Shown: one piece after another, positions 1 through 8,748 of the stretch
How positions within the stretch are numbered: the first letter of the stretch is position 1
Layout: every line of letters starts with the position of its first letter
Origin: an uncultured Ruminococcus sp.
Lineage (GTDB): Bacteria > Bacillota > Clostridia > Lachnospirales > Lachnospiraceae
Length of the DNA: 64,000 bases
Assembly (NCBI GenBank): GCA_900544395.1
Contig: UQVC01000002.1
Location: forward strand, 62,001 to 126,000
Direction: 5' to 3'
The notes under the pieces: model-generated
What the model was told of the DNA's origin: nothing
Databases searched by the model: none
Seen by the model: only the letters and a program-made list of their open reading frames with translations
Position numbers and translations under genes: made by a program

Positions 1-698
1 ATTAGGATCACACCCAGATGTTCCTTCAGATACTCTGCCGTTCCACGATAGGTATCCATGGACAGTTCCAGCTTTTCCACTCTCTCTTTTTTCGGTTTCA
101 TCAAGTGAAATCGCTCCAAAATCTGCATTCCCTTCCTCAAGATCACTCGGGCAAGCACCGGATGAAACACCAGAACCGTCATAAATATTACGCAAAATAC
201 ATTCAGTCCCAGCCCCAGATAATACACCGGGAGAATCCCCTCCAGATATCGGTGAAGAAATCCCTGTCCGAATATGAGAATCCCGATTCCAATCACAACC
301 AGTACCAGCTTATAGGTAATGGTCACGATCATTAAGACAACGGTAGACACCGGGATGGGGATCCTCTCTTTCTTCATATAATAGATCTGCATGGGCTGTC
401 CGCCGCTTGCCGAAGGTGTAATACAACTAAAAAAGAATCCAACGGAAGAAAACAGAAAACAGGTTCTCTTTTTCAACTGTGTTCCGTAAGATTTCATCAT
501 ATACCAGATGATAATGGATTCTCCCCATATAAAAAACAACACCAGTCCAACTCCCGGAAGCAGCCATTCCCACTGAGCTGTCTGAATTGCCAGCATCATA
601 CTTTCCAGATCTTCCCCATGAAAAACCCCATACAATGTCAGCCCAAACACTGCAAAAAGAAATACCATGTTCCATACTGCTTTTTTCTTATCTCTCAT
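1..698 (-). CDS. Flippase-like membrane protein (YbhN/LPG synthase TM family), 3' end beyond window
   Basis: Integral membrane protein of the lysylphosphatidylglycerol-synthase transmembrane / UPF0104 family, related to the flippase half of MprF. 232 codons are readable from the ATG at 698 and the frame is still open at the window edge. Residues 92-108 read CITPSASGGQPMQIYYM, a loop typical of this family, and hydrophobic helices lie on both sides. The ATG overlaps the last 11 bases of the PAP2 phosphatase gene, so the two are probably translationally coupled. Family members are thought to move lipids or lipid-linked precursors across the membrane; the substrate here is unknown. Pairing with a lipid phosphatase supports a role in envelope lipid handling. 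Confidence 0.8.
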   Translation of the reverse strand, partial: MRDKKKAVWNMVFLFAVFGLTLYGVFHGEDLESMMLAIQTAQWEWLLPGVGLVLFFIWGESIIIWYMMKSYGTQLKKRTCFLFSSVGFFFSCITPSASGGQPMQIYYMKKERIPIPVSTVVLMIVTITYKLVLVVIGIGILIFGQGFLHRYLEGILPVYYLGLGLNVFCVIFMTVLVFHPVLARVILRKGMQILERFHLMKPKKERVEKLELSMDTYRGTAEYLKEHLGVIL

Positions 699-1398
699 GC
701 CTCATCCCTCCTGCCAGTCGAAACATCCATCTTTGGATTCCTTCGCAAAATTTCTGATATCCCCGATACCAGGTTCCTCGTTTGCCAAGCCAAAAACAAA
801 GTTCTGCCAGCAGCACACCACCTGCCACGTCCCAAAGTACATGCTGCTTTGTTGTCAAGGTCGACAAAAAAACACAAACCGCAATACCGGCGGACAGATA
901 CTGATACCACTTCGGAATCTCTTTTCTTCCCCGGATTCCCAGAAAACAAAACCAGCTGACCAGACAATGAATGGACGGAAATAAGTTATCTGCAGCATCG
1001 ATAGAATAAAGACAGAGTACTATCTGATTCCAAAATCCGTCTGCCACGATCTCCGGTCTGGTATTGGTCGTTGGAAACAACACATAAAATCCAAAACACA
1101 CAATTCGAGACAACGCATCTGCTGTAAAAAAACGGTATACACTTTCTTTGTCCTGTCTTGCGATCAGAATATAATTAACAGCCCAGAACAAATAGCATCC
1201 AAAATAAATGATCACTGTCCACGGCACAAACGGAATTTTATCATCCAGTACAGTCTCCATATGATAATGGTATCGTCCGGACGCAATCCATCTGCCGCCA
1301 TTGTATGCAAGTGTATTCCAGATCAGCGCAAGTGCGATCGGTACGATGCCATAGACCGGGATCAGATGTTTCCCTGTTTTCTTTGACTGGTTCTTCAT
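688..1398 (-). CDS. PAP2-superfamily membrane phosphatase
   Basis: Predicted lipid phosphate phosphatase of about 236 residues with several membrane helices. The split PAP2 signature is visible: TNTRP, then FPSIH, then STLTTKQHVLWD, which supplies the catalytic histidines and aspartate (H144, H186 and D190 counted from the chosen start). A longer reading begins at GTG 1458, but a good promoter (1438-1466) overlaps that extension. A strong GAGGGGAAGG ribosome binding site lies 10 bases before the ATG at 1398, so 1398 is preferred. It probably dephosphorylates a lipid or prenyl phosphate at the outer membrane face. The flippase-like gene overlaps its 3' end. The exact substrate cannot be told from sequence. 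Confidence 0.82.
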   Translation of the reverse strand: MKNQSKKTGKHLIPVYGIVPIALALIWNTLAYNGGRWIASGRYHYHMETVLDDKIPFVPWTVIIYFGCYLFWAVNYILIARQDKESVYRFFTADALSRIVCFGFYVLFPTTNTRPEIVADGFWNQIVLCLYSIDAADNLFPSIHCLVSWFCFLGIRGRKEIPKWYQYLSAGIAVCVFLSTLTTKQHVLWDVAGGVLLAELCFWLGKRGTWYRGYQKFCEGIQRWMFRLAGGMRHER

Positions 1399-1437
1399 GT
1401 TCCTGATTCCTTCCCCTCTGCAAGTTTGGCTGTTTTC

Positions 1438-1466
1438 AGTATAATCACTTTTTGCCACCGACTCAA
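1438..1466 (-). promoter_or_regulatory. Sigma-A promoter of the PAP2/flippase operon
   Basis: TTGAGT (1461-1466), 17-base spacer, TATACT (1438-1443). Its position inside the extended reading frame of the PAP2 gene argues for translation from 1398. Confidence 0.65.
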
Positions 1467-1544
1467 TACTCTTTACTGTATCTTTAATAATCTTTAAGAA
1501 ATCCTAAGAAATCGCATAAGAAAAGAAAGCCTGCTTCTTTCTTA

Positions 1545-1596
1545 TAAAAAATTACAGGGGCATCTTTGACCCATATAAGCCAAATCTGCCCCCTGT
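1545..1596 (-). terminator. Rho-independent terminator after pnp
   Basis: ACAGGGGGCA (1587-1596) pairs with TGCCCCTGT (1554-1562) with one bulged base and a 24-base loop. On the minus strand it is followed by AATTTTTTAT. It lies about 45 bases past the pnp stop. Confidence 0.7.
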
Positions 1597-1642
1597 TTGG
1601 AACAATCTATGTTTCTGCAGTCCCTTTTATATTCACTTCAAT

Positions 1643-3733
1643 TTAATCTTCTGCTACATCTTTCATGCTGAAGCTGAATCTTCCCATCTTGTCTTTTCCA
1701 AGGCATACTACTTTCACAACATCTCCAATATTCAGAACATCTTCTACCTTGTTGACTCTTTCTTTGGAAATCTTGGAAATGTGAACCATTCCCTCTTTTC
1801 CAGGTGCAAACTCAAGGAATGCTCCAAATTCTTTGATGCTGATTACTTTTCCTTCGAAAAGCTGTCCTGCCTCAAAATCTGTCACAATCGTAGCGATCAG
1901 CTTTGCCGCTCTTTCCATGGATTCTTTTTCTGTACCGCAGATAGAAACTGCTCCGTCATCCGTAATATCAATCTTCACGCCTGTCTGTTCGATGATCGCA
2001 TTGATTGTCTTTCCTCTCTGTCCGACAACATCTCCGATCTTCTGTGGATCAATCTGCATCTGGATGATCTTCGGTGCATACGTTCCCACTTCTTTTCTAG
2101 GCTCTGCGATTGCTTGATTCATCACTTCATCCAGAATATAAGTTCTTGCTTTCTTGGTAGCTGCAATTGCTTCTTCAATGATCGGTCTTGTCAGTCCGTG
2201 GATCTTGATGTCCATCTGGATGGCTGTGATACCTTTGTGTGTACCAGCAACCTTAAAGTCCATATCCCCGAAGAAGTCTTCCAACCCCTGAATATCTGTA
2301 AGAACCAGATAGTCATCATCTGTCTCTCCGGTTACCAGACCTGCAGAAATCCCGGCTACTGCTGCCTTGATCGGCACACCTGCTGTCATCAGTGACATAC
2401 TGGATGCACATACACTTGCCTGAGAAGTCGATCCATTGGATTCAAATGTCTCAGATACCGTCCGAATCGCATATGGGAATTCAGACTCACTCGGAAGTAC
2501 CGGAAGGAGAGCTCTCTCTGCCAGTGCTCCATGACCAATCTCACGGCGTCCCGGTCCTCTGGATGGTTTTGTCTCTCCAACAGAGTAAGACGGGAAATTA
2601 TAGTGGTGCATATATCTCTTGGAAGTCTCTGCTTCATCCAGTCCATCGATTCTCTGTGCCTCTGAAAGAGGTGCCAGTGTTGTCACAGTACAGATCTGAG
2701 TCTGTCCTCTTGTAAACATTGCAGATCCATGCACTCTCGGAATCAGATCGATCTCTGCTGCCAGTGGACGGATCTGATCGATCGCACGCCCGTCCGGACG
2801 TTTGTGATCTTTTAAGATCATCTTTCTGACCGTTTTTTTCTGATACTGGTACACAGCTTCCCCTAACACTGCAAGCCATTCTTCGTTTTCTGCAAAAGCT
2901 TCTTCCAGTTTTTCCGTGATCACACGAATATTTTCTTCTCTTGTCTGTTTGTCATCTGTAAAAACTGCTTCTTCCATCTCTGCCGGAGGAACAATCTCTT
3001 TGATGGCTGCAAACAGTTCTTCCGGAACTGCACAACTTGTATACTCATGTTTTGGTTTTCCACATTCTGCAACGATTGTCTCGATAAATGCGATTACTTT
3101 CTGATTCAGTTCGTGTGCTGCAAAGATGGCATCGATCATCTGTGCCTCCGGAACTTCGTTTGCTCCGGCTTCAATCATGATCACTTTCTCTTTTGTGGAT
3201 GCAACTGTCAGCGCCAGATCGGATACTTCTTTCTGTGCTGCTGTCGGATTAAATACAAACTCTCCGTCAACCAGACCAACCTGCGTTGTAGAAATCGGTC
3301 CGTCAAATGGAATATCAGAAATACTCGTAGCAATTGCGGCACCGAGCATTGCTGTCAGTTCCGGACTGCAGTCCTGATCCACAGACATCACCAGATTTTC
3401 CAGTGTCACATCATTTCTGTAATCTTTCGGGAACAGCGGACGCATCGGTCTGTCAATGACACGACATGTTAAAATTGCATTTTCAGAAGCTTTTCCTTCT
3501 CTCTTATTGAATCCTCCCGGAATCTTTCCAACTGCATACAGTCTTTCATTGTACTCTACACTCAGTGGGAAAAAGTCAATCCCGTCTCTTGGTTTTTCAG
3601 ATGCTGTTGCAGTACAAAGAACGGTTGTATCCCCGTAGTGCATCAAAACCGCACCATTTGCCTGCTTTGCCACTCTGTCAACATCTACGCGCAGAGTTCT
3701 TCCGGCAAGTTCCATCTCAAATTTCTTATACAT
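1643..3733 (-). CDS. pnp: Polyribonucleotide nucleotidyltransferase (PNPase)
   Basis: Phosphorolytic 3'-5' exoribonuclease of 696 residues, the usual family length; it acts in mRNA turnover, commonly as a trimer. Order of domains: first RNase PH domain, all-helical linker (around 235-320), second RNase PH domain (around 320-545, with RGQTQICTVTTLAP), KH domain (GDVVGQRGKTINAIIEQ) and C-terminal S1 domain (EGKVISIKEFGAFLEF). Start ATG 3733 has AAAAAGGAG upstream. It follows rpsO as in Bacillus and E. coli but has its own promoter (3864-3892) and a long structured leader (3768-3851), which suggests post-transcriptional autocontrol. Nothing is missing. Confidence 0.98.
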   Translation of the reverse strand: MYKKFEMELAGRTLRVDVDRVAKQANGAVLMHYGDTTVLCTATASEKPRDGIDFFPLSVEYNERLYAVGKIPGGFNKREGKASENAILTCRVIDRPMRPLFPKDYRNDVTLENLVMSVDQDCSPELTAMLGAAIATSISDIPFDGPISTTQVGLVDGEFVFNPTAAQKEVSDLALTVASTKEKVIMIEAGANEVPEAQMIDAIFAAHELNQKVIAFIETIVAECGKPKHEYTSCAVPEELFAAIKEIVPPAEMEEAVFTDDKQTREENIRVITEKLEEAFAENEEWLAVLGEAVYQYQKKTVRKMILKDHKRPDGRAIDQIRPLAAEIDLIPRVHGSAMFTRGQTQICTVTTLAPLSEAQRIDGLDEAETSKRYMHHYNFPSYSVGETKPSRGPGRREIGHGALAERALLPVLPSESEFPYAIRTVSETFESNGSTSQASVCASSMSLMTAGVPIKAAVAGISAGLVTGETDDDYLVLTDIQGLEDFFGDMDFKVAGTHKGITAIQMDIKIHGLTRPIIEEAIAATKKARTYILDEVMNQAIAEPRKEVGTYAPKIIQMQIDPQKIGDVVGQRGKTINAIIEQTGVKIDITDDGAVSICGTEKESMERAAKLIATIVTDFEAGQLFEGKVISIKEFGAFLEFAPGKEGMVHISKISKERVNKVEDVLNIGDVVKVVCLGKDKMGRFSFSMKDVAED

Positions 3734-3767
3734 AATATTCTCCTTTTTGTCTTAAAAACATTTCCCG

Positions 3768-3851
3768 GGACAAGCGTCTCCGAAACTACTGAAAAAAACA
3801 CCGAAAACCTTCGATACCCTTTTCAGTGGTCTCGGGTACATATACTTGTCC
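3768..3851 (-). promoter_or_regulatory. Long leader stem-loop upstream of pnp
   Basis: Outer arms GGACAAG (3845-3851) and CTTGTCC (3768-3774) enclose a second near-perfect arm pair: CCGAGAC/ACTGAAAA (about 3820-3835) with TTTTTCAGT/GTTTCGG (about 3780-3796). The result is a long duplex in the 5' untranslated region. E. coli pnp carries a comparable leader duplex that RNase III cuts for PNPase autoregulation; the same role here is inferred from position and shape. Confidence 0.55.
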
Positions 3852-3863
3852 GCAATCCTAATT

Positions 3864-3892
3864 ATTATATCATAGATAGATTAGAATCGCAA
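3864..3892 (-). promoter_or_regulatory. Promoter of pnp
   Basis: TTGCGA (3887-3892), 17 bases, TATAAT (3864-3869) with an extended -10 TG. It lies just after the rpsO terminator, so pnp can be expressed independently of rpsO. Confidence 0.8.
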
Positions 3893-3942
3893 GAAATAAA
3901 AAGACTCCTGCCTGCCGGGTCATCCGGCAACAGCAGAAGTCT
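3893..3942 (-). terminator. Terminator after rpsO
   Basis: Long GC-rich hairpin directly downstream of rpsO: AGACT...AGTCT outer arms (3938-3942 and 3902-3906) with TGCCGG/CCGGCA inside, followed on the minus strand by TTTTTATTTCTT. Confidence 0.85.
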
Positions 3943-3954
3943 CGCTTCCATGAA

Positions 3955-4221
3955 TTATTTTCTTAATCCAAGTTTTTCGATCAAAGCACGGTATCTTTCG
4001 ATATCTACTTTTTTCAGGTATGCAAGCAGTCCACGTCTCTGTCCTACCATTTTCAGAAGTCCTCTTCTTGAGTGGTGATCTTTTGGATTTGCTTTGAAGT
4101 GATCTGTCAGCTCATTGATTCTTGCTGTCAGGATAGCTACCTGTACTTCCGGAGATCCTGTATCTCCTTCACTTCTTCCAAATTCTGCAATAATAGCCTG
4201 TTTTTTGTCTTTTGCGATCAT
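3955..4221 (-). CDS. rpsO: 30S ribosomal protein S15
   Basis: 88-residue S15, normal length, binding 16S rRNA in the platform of the small subunit. The recognisable core includes [29 protein letters not shown] and the C-terminal LIEKLGLRK. The ATG has AGGAGG upstream. It has its own consensus promoter (4315-4343), an imperfect hairpin in the leader, and a strong terminator before pnp. In Bacillus it follows ribF directly; here a 12-kb glycan locus separates them. Confidence 0.98.
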   Translation of the reverse strand: MIAKDKKQAIIAEFGRSEGDTGSPEVQVAILTARINELTDHFKANPKDHHSRRGLLKMVGQRRGLLAYLKKVDIERYRALIEKLGLRK

Positions 4222-4258
4222 TGTATGATCCTCCTTTAATCTTAATAATAAACCGCCT

Positions 4259-4298
4259 GGTATTAAGTAATGGTCGGAGTATCCGATTACCGAACACC
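4259..4298 (-). promoter_or_regulatory. Structured rpsO leader, possible S15 autoregulatory site
   Basis: GGTGTT-C-GGTAAT-C-GG pairs with CC-ATTACT-T-AATACC around the loop ATACTCCGA, an imperfect stem of about 14 pairs between the rpsO promoter and start codon. S15 autoregulates through varied leader structures in several bacteria. No specific class was recognised, so the function is inference. Confidence 0.4.
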
Positions 4299-4314
4299 GG
4301 CTGAATCCTAAGGT

Positions 4315-4343
4315 AGTATAACACAGGGATTTTCAGATGTAAA
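4315..4343 (-). promoter_or_regulatory. Promoter of rpsO
   Basis: TTTACA (4338-4343), exactly 17 bases, TATACT (4315-4320). It starts 4 bases past the stop codon of the GH29 gene, isolating rpsO from the glycan locus. Confidence 0.82.
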
Positions 4344-4346
4344 GCC

Positions 4347-5654
4347 CTATTTTTTCAGTTCAATTTTTAAAACTGTGTCCAGTTCATCCGGAAGCGGATA
4401 GCTGAATACCGGATTTTCTCCAAGCGCTACAAACGGTGTGTCCGAATACATTGCCGTATTCCACGCCTCCCCTCTTTGCACCTGAGCACCGCTGGAAAGA
4501 AATGTAACCGTTCCCAGCTCATCTGGATGGATTCCATACAATGGAAGGGCTCCAAGAGGTGTTTCATAAATATGTGCATACACGGTATTTTCTTTCTGTG
4601 TATAACGTCCCCATTCCGGTTTCTCATACTCGGAAATTCCACATCCATAGAGACTTTCTCCATTTCGTTCCATCCACTCTCCTACCTGAAGCAAAATTTC
4701 CCGACTTTCTTTTGGAATACTTCCCTTTGCATCCGGTCCTACATTCAGAATAAAGTTTCCCCCTTTGCTGACACATTCTACCAGCTTTCGGATGATCGTC
4801 TGCGGCGTTTTATAAGTATGATCATAATAGCAGTATCCCCAGTGGTTATTCATGGTCGCACAAAGTTCCCACGGGATTGGCTTTCCATTGAGATCTTTCA
4901 TTCCTCCCGGCGGAATGATCATTTCCGGACTTGCAAAGTCCCCGCTATAACTGTTCGGATGATCCGTCACAATACTCCCATTCTTTTCCCCCGAACCTTC
5001 CAGACGGTTGTCAATGATCACATCCGGCTGATGTTTTCTGACCATGCGGATCAGTTCTTCTGCCTTCCAGGTATCCTCACACATATTGTCGTAGGAAAAG
5101 TCAAACCAGAGAATGTCCAGCTTCCCATAGTTTGTGACCAGTTCTTCCACCTGTCCATGCATGTATTCCAAATACCGTTCAAAATGAATCTCTTCGTCTT
5201 TATACGCCTCATTTCCGCGCATTGGATGGTGCATATCCTTGTATTTTGGATAATCCGGATGATGCCAGTCAATTAGTGTAAAATAAAGTCCTACTTTTAA
5301 TCCTTCCGCGCGAAACGCATCCAGAAATTCTCTTACCAGGTCTCTGCCCGCTTTTGTATTTGTTGCTTTATAGTCTGTCAGTGCAGAATCAAACAGACAA
5401 AAACCATCGTGGTGTTTCGCAGTGAGCACTGCGTACTTCATACCTGCCTTTTTAGCAAGCTTCGCCCATTCTCTCGGATTGTAATCTATTGGATCAAACT
5501 GCTCGAAATATTGTTCGTATTCTTCTGTTGTCATCCGCTTTTCAGACATCACCCATTCGCCCAGTGCCGGAATTGCATACAGCCCCCAGTGGATGAACAT
5601 TCCAAATCTTTCTTTCCGAAACCATTCGGTCCGATTCCATATTTCCTGATTCAT
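4347..5654 (-). CDS. Alpha-L-fucosidase, GH29 family, cytoplasmic
   Basis: Glycoside hydrolase of 435 residues that removes terminal L-fucose. Typical GH29 blocks are present: RFGMFIHWGLY (16-26), KYAVLTAKHHDGFCLFDS (73-90) and LDILWFDFSY (179-188), where D185 is the expected catalytic nucleophile. The barrel is followed by a beta-rich C-terminus. There is no signal peptide, so it should act on imported oligosaccharides. It starts 2 bases after the Gfo/Idh gene stop and is the last gene of the locus. With a secreted GH98-type enzyme upstream, fucosylated blood-group-like glycans are the likely substrates; linkage specificity (alpha-1,2 or 1,3/1,4) cannot be read from sequence. Confidence 0.93.
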   Translation of the reverse strand: MNQEIWNRTEWFRKERFGMFIHWGLYAIPALGEWVMSEKRMTTEEYEQYFEQFDPIDYNPREWAKLAKKAGMKYAVLTAKHHDGFCLFDSALTDYKATNTKAGRDLVREFLDAFRAEGLKVGLYFTLIDWHHPDYPKYKDMHHPMRGNEAYKDEEIHFERYLEYMHGQVEELVTNYGKLDILWFDFSYDNMCEDTWKAEELIRMVRKHQPDVIIDNRLEGSGEKNGSIVTDHPNSYSGDFASPEMIIPPGGMKDLNGKPIPWELCATMNNHWGYCYYDHTYKTPQTIIRKLVECVSKGGNFILNVGPDAKGSIPKESREILLQVGEWMERNGESLYGCGISEYEKPEWGRYTQKENTVYAHIYETPLGALPLYGIHPDELGTVTFLSSGAQVQRGEAWNTAMYSDTPFVALGENPVFSYPLPDELDTVLKIELKK

Positions 5655-5656
5655 TC

Positions 5657-6916
5657 TTATTTTCCATATCCTTTCATTTCATACACAGTACCATTGTGTT
5701 CCCGACTTTCCTCTGCGGCCAGTGCCATCAGATGGCTCTCTATGGATTCCGATGCAGCACTTACACTTTTTGCCGTTCCACCGCCTGCCACCAGTTCCAC
5801 AAAATCTTTCATCATGGAGACATCACTTCCGCTGTGACCCCCTTTTGGGATCTTCACCTGAATTCTGGTCGTATTTCCAGACGCAAAATCTTCTAATACA
5901 ATTTCATTTTCTTCCATATTTCCGCGAATCTGCCCCCTGGTTCCCATCAAGTTGATGATCCGCTCACATTTGTTTGTAAATGCACACATGGTCAGGCTGG
6001 CTGTCACACCGTTTTCGAATTCCAGATTTACAATCTGATGATCTACCACATCATTATCGCAATGATACACGCATCTCCCGTATGGTCCATCTTTTAATGC
6101 ATCCAGCAATGCGTTCTTGTCTGTCTGAAGACTGACGACTCTGGCAAATGTTCCGCCTTTTTCCTCCAGATCTTCCAAATAAAATCGTGGTGCAAAATAC
6201 GGACATTCGTCTCTGTGGGCACATCCGTCCAGACAGTAGTGCGGAGCGCCTTCCGGTGCATTTTCCTGCTTAAAATGCATCAAATTTCCAAAGCTTCCCA
6301 GCCTTGTGCAGGATGCCCCTGCAAGCCATAATAAAATATCCATATCATGGCAGCACTTCTGCAGGATCATCGGACTGCTTAAAGATTTATTTCTCCAGTT
6401 TCCCCTTACAAAACTGTGGGCCATATGCCAGTATCCCACACTCTCAATATGCTGGATGTCCACAAGCTGACCGATTGCACCTTCCTCCAGAAGTCGTTTC
6501 ACTTCTCTGAAAAACGGAGAATAACGCAGCACATGGCAGATACTGATCACTTTATCATAATTTTTCGCAATTTCTCCAATTTCGATGAGTTCTGATCTTA
6601 CCGGAGAAATTGGTTTTTCACATAATATATGATATCCTTTTTCCACCGCCAGTTTCAGTGCCTCGTAGTGCATCTGATCCTGCGTACAAATCAGAACACA
6701 GTCTGCCATTTTCGGACGGTTCAAAAGCTCTATATCCGATTCCACCGCATTTTCCGGAATAATTTTATGAAGTTTGGCAAATTCTTCTCTGCGGTCTTTT
6801 CTTGGTTCTGCTACTGCTACAAATTTTAGTTCATTTGGGTAGTCCAGCGCATAAGAAGCATATGCTTCCGCACCTCTTTGTCCGGCTCCCAAAAGAATCG
6901 CTGTCACTTGTTTCAT
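5657..6916 (-). CDS. Gfo/Idh/MocA-family NAD(P)-binding protein of the glycan locus
   Basis: 419-residue protein with an N-terminal Rossmann fold (LLGAGQRG at 8-15), the family EKP motif (100-102) and a KCCHDMD motif (187-193) in the substrate domain. No signal peptide, so cytoplasmic. A cysteine group (C228, C232, C238) in an inserted loop may bind metal. Family members oxidise sugars, and some use a transient NAD-dependent oxidation to cleave glycosidic bonds (GH4/GH109-type chemistry and 3-keto pathways). Position between transporter and fucosidase suggests it processes the imported glycan, possibly an alpha-GalNAc or alpha-Gal end, but a plain dehydrogenase is equally possible. Confidence 0.85.
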   Translation of the reverse strand: MKQVTAILLGAGQRGAEAYASYALDYPNELKFVAVAEPRKDRREEFAKLHKIIPENAVESDIELLNRPKMADCVLICTQDQMHYEALKLAVEKGYHILCEKPISPVRSELIEIGEIAKNYDKVISICHVLRYSPFFREVKRLLEEGAIGQLVDIQHIESVGYWHMAHSFVRGNWRNKSLSSPMILQKCCHDMDILLWLAGASCTRLGSFGNLMHFKQENAPEGAPHYCLDGCAHRDECPYFAPRFYLEDLEEKGGTFARVVSLQTDKNALLDALKDGPYGRCVYHCDNDVVDHQIVNLEFENGVTASLTMCAFTNKCERIINLMGTRGQIRGNMEENEIVLEDFASGNTTRIQVKIPKGGHSGSDVSMMKDFVELVAGGGTAKSVSAASESIESHLMALAAEESREHNGTVYEMKGYGK

Positions 6917-6931
6917 ATTCGTCTTCTCCTT

Positions 6932-7798
6932 TTAGCCTTTTACTGCACCGCCGGATAAAGCTTCGATAAAATGTTTGCTGAAACAGCAGAACAAAATTAC
7001 CGGAGGAAGTAAGATCACGACGATCGCAGAAAACATTCCGTTGTAATTTGTTGAAAATGCATTCTGGAACTGTGCCAGAATTGCAGGAACAGTCTTTAAC
7101 TCCTTCGTAGTCAACACCATAGATGCCCAGTAATACTCATTCCAGTAATTCATAAACGCCAGCATTGCTGCTGTCAGGATTCCAGGACGTGCTATCGGCA
7201 GCATAATTTTGAAAAATGTCTGCGTATATCCACATCCATCGATCCGAGCCGCTTCTTCCAGCTCTACCGGTATCGTCAGGAAATAGTTTTTGATGACCAT
7301 AAAGCTGACTGCGATACCGCTGCATGTATAGATTAAAATCAATCCTGCATGCGTATCGTTGATTCCCATACTGTTGATCAGATTATAAACCGGGAATGTC
7401 ATGGCTGTCGGTGGAATAAACAATGTAGACATCAACATGACGCTGACCACCGATTTAAATTTAAAGTTCATTCTTGCCACAACATACGCTGACATAGAAA
7501 TCATGATGATACTTAATACGACAGAAATACCTGCCACTTTAAAACTGTTAAAGAAGTATCTCATAATATGCATGTCTCGGAATACTCCGATATATCCATC
7601 AAAACAAAGTGCACTTGGCAGAGTAAATCCCGGCTCTGCCAGAGGATCTGCCTTCAACGAGGAAATTGCCACCCAAATAACCGGAAACAGGGAGACGAAA
7701 CATACCAGGATCATCACAACATACGAAACGATCTTTCCAAAAGTCCCCACTCCATGGACCGCTTCATTTTCTTTGCCTTTTCTCTGTCTGTTCATCAT
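6932..7798 (-). CDS. Carbohydrate ABC transporter permease (MalG type)
   Basis: 288-residue inner-membrane permease with six predicted helices and the EAA loop (EEAARIDGCGYTQTFFKIMLPIARPG, around 185-210) that contacts the ATPase. It overlaps the upstream permease by 4 bases. The pair forms the channel of a CUT1-type oligosaccharide importer. No ATPase gene lies in the locus, so it presumably uses a shared MsmK-type ATPase encoded elsewhere, as is common in Firmicutes. Confidence 0.93.
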   Translation of the reverse strand: MMNRQRKGKENEAVHGVGTFGKIVSYVVMILVCFVSLFPVIWVAISSLKADPLAEPGFTLPSALCFDGYIGVFRDMHIMRYFFNSFKVAGISVVLSIIMISMSAYVVARMNFKFKSVVSVMLMSTLFIPPTAMTFPVYNLINSMGINDTHAGLILIYTCSGIAVSFMVIKNYFLTIPVELEEAARIDGCGYTQTFFKIMLPIARPGILTAAMLAFMNYWNEYYWASMVLTTKELKTVPAILAQFQNAFSTNYNGMFSAIVVILLPPVILFCCFSKHFIEALSGGAVKG

Positions 7799-8718
7799 CT
7801 TGTGCCTCCTTTCTGCTGTTTTCTTTCACGGAATAAAAGGTTGATGATCAAAATCAACACCAAACCACCTAAGATTTGAACAGCACCTATGGCATTTGCA
7901 CGTGCATACTGTGCTCTTGGACTGACAACAGCCAACTCCCGGATCAGGAAACTGATACTCTTTGTTCCCGCTGCTCCGTTGGTCAGGAAATAGACTTCAT
8001 TATATAACAGGAATCCTGCTGATACAGATAGGATACTGATGGTCTTCAATGTATCCTTGATCAGTGGAAGAATAATGCAGCGATCCAGCGTCCAGCCCTT
8101 TGCCCCATCTAAGAGCGCTGCCTCACGCACTTCCTCTGGAATTGCAGAAATCTGTCCCAGAACCATGATCATATTGGTTCCCGCAAAAAAGATATATGCA
8201 CATGTCAGCGCGATCATATTTACCTTTGGTATAAACAGAACATTATCCTGAAAATCCGGTACAAAGATACGGATGATCTGGTTGATGATTCCATACTTCG
8301 GATTATATAACTGTAAAAAGATTAATCCCATGGCTGCAGAAGAAATAATATTGGGAATGACATAAATATTTCTTGCCAGTTTCCACCCTCTGAATTTCTT
8401 TGAGATTACAAGTGCCACACCTGTTGCGATGGGAACCTGGATCAAAAGACCACACAATGCCCAGATTGCAGAATTTCGAAGTCCTTCCCAAAAATATGGA
8501 TATTTTTCAAAAATATATGTATAATTATCAAACAAATGTCCAACAGAATACATCTGCATATCATTCAAATTCGTATAGTCCCATTTTGCAAAAGAACTGA
8601 TGAGGACCGTTAAAATCGGATATAAATAAAATACACAAAAGCATACCAGAGTTGGTAAAAGAAAAAAGAAAATAAACAGATCCTTTCTCAACTTTTGTTT
8701 CTTTCCAGTTGTTTCCAT
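7795..8718 (-). CDS. Sugar ABC transporter permease (MalF type)
   Basis: About 307 residues with six helices and the EAA-loop region (PEEVREAALLDGAKGWTLDR) towards the C-terminus. The frame is open to 8748, but ATG 8718 is preferred because GTAGGAGGT sits 6 bases before it and the extension lies in the terminator region. First gene of the transport/processing group after the binding protein; a hairpin between them (8749-8796) probably lowers expression of the membrane parts relative to the binding protein. Confidence 0.92.
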   Translation of the reverse strand: METTGKKQKLRKDLFIFFFLLPTLVCFCVFYLYPILTVLISSFAKWDYTNLNDMQMYSVGHLFDNYTYIFEKYPYFWEGLRNSAIWALCGLLIQVPIATGVALVISKKFRGWKLARNIYVIPNIISSAAMGLIFLQLYNPKYGIINQIIRIFVPDFQDNVLFIPKVNMIALTCAYIFFAGTNMIMVLGQISAIPEEVREAALLDGAKGWTLDRCIILPLIKDTLKTISILSVSAGFLLYNEVYFLTNGAAGTKSISFLIRELAVVSPRAQYARANAIGAVQILGGLVLILIINLLFRERKQQKGGTR

Positions 8719-8748
8719 TTTGCTACCTCCTACTCTGGAAATCTTCAT

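Noticed and set aside
1522..1546. AAGAAAG/CTTTCTT hairpin between pnp and PAP2
   Set aside because: Weak AT-rich stem; the adjacent GC-rich hairpin with a T-run is a better terminator.
4476..5276. 266-codon plus-strand ORF inside the fucosidase gene
   Set aside because: Reverse of GH29 catalytic-domain coding sequence; no start signals or domain-like content.
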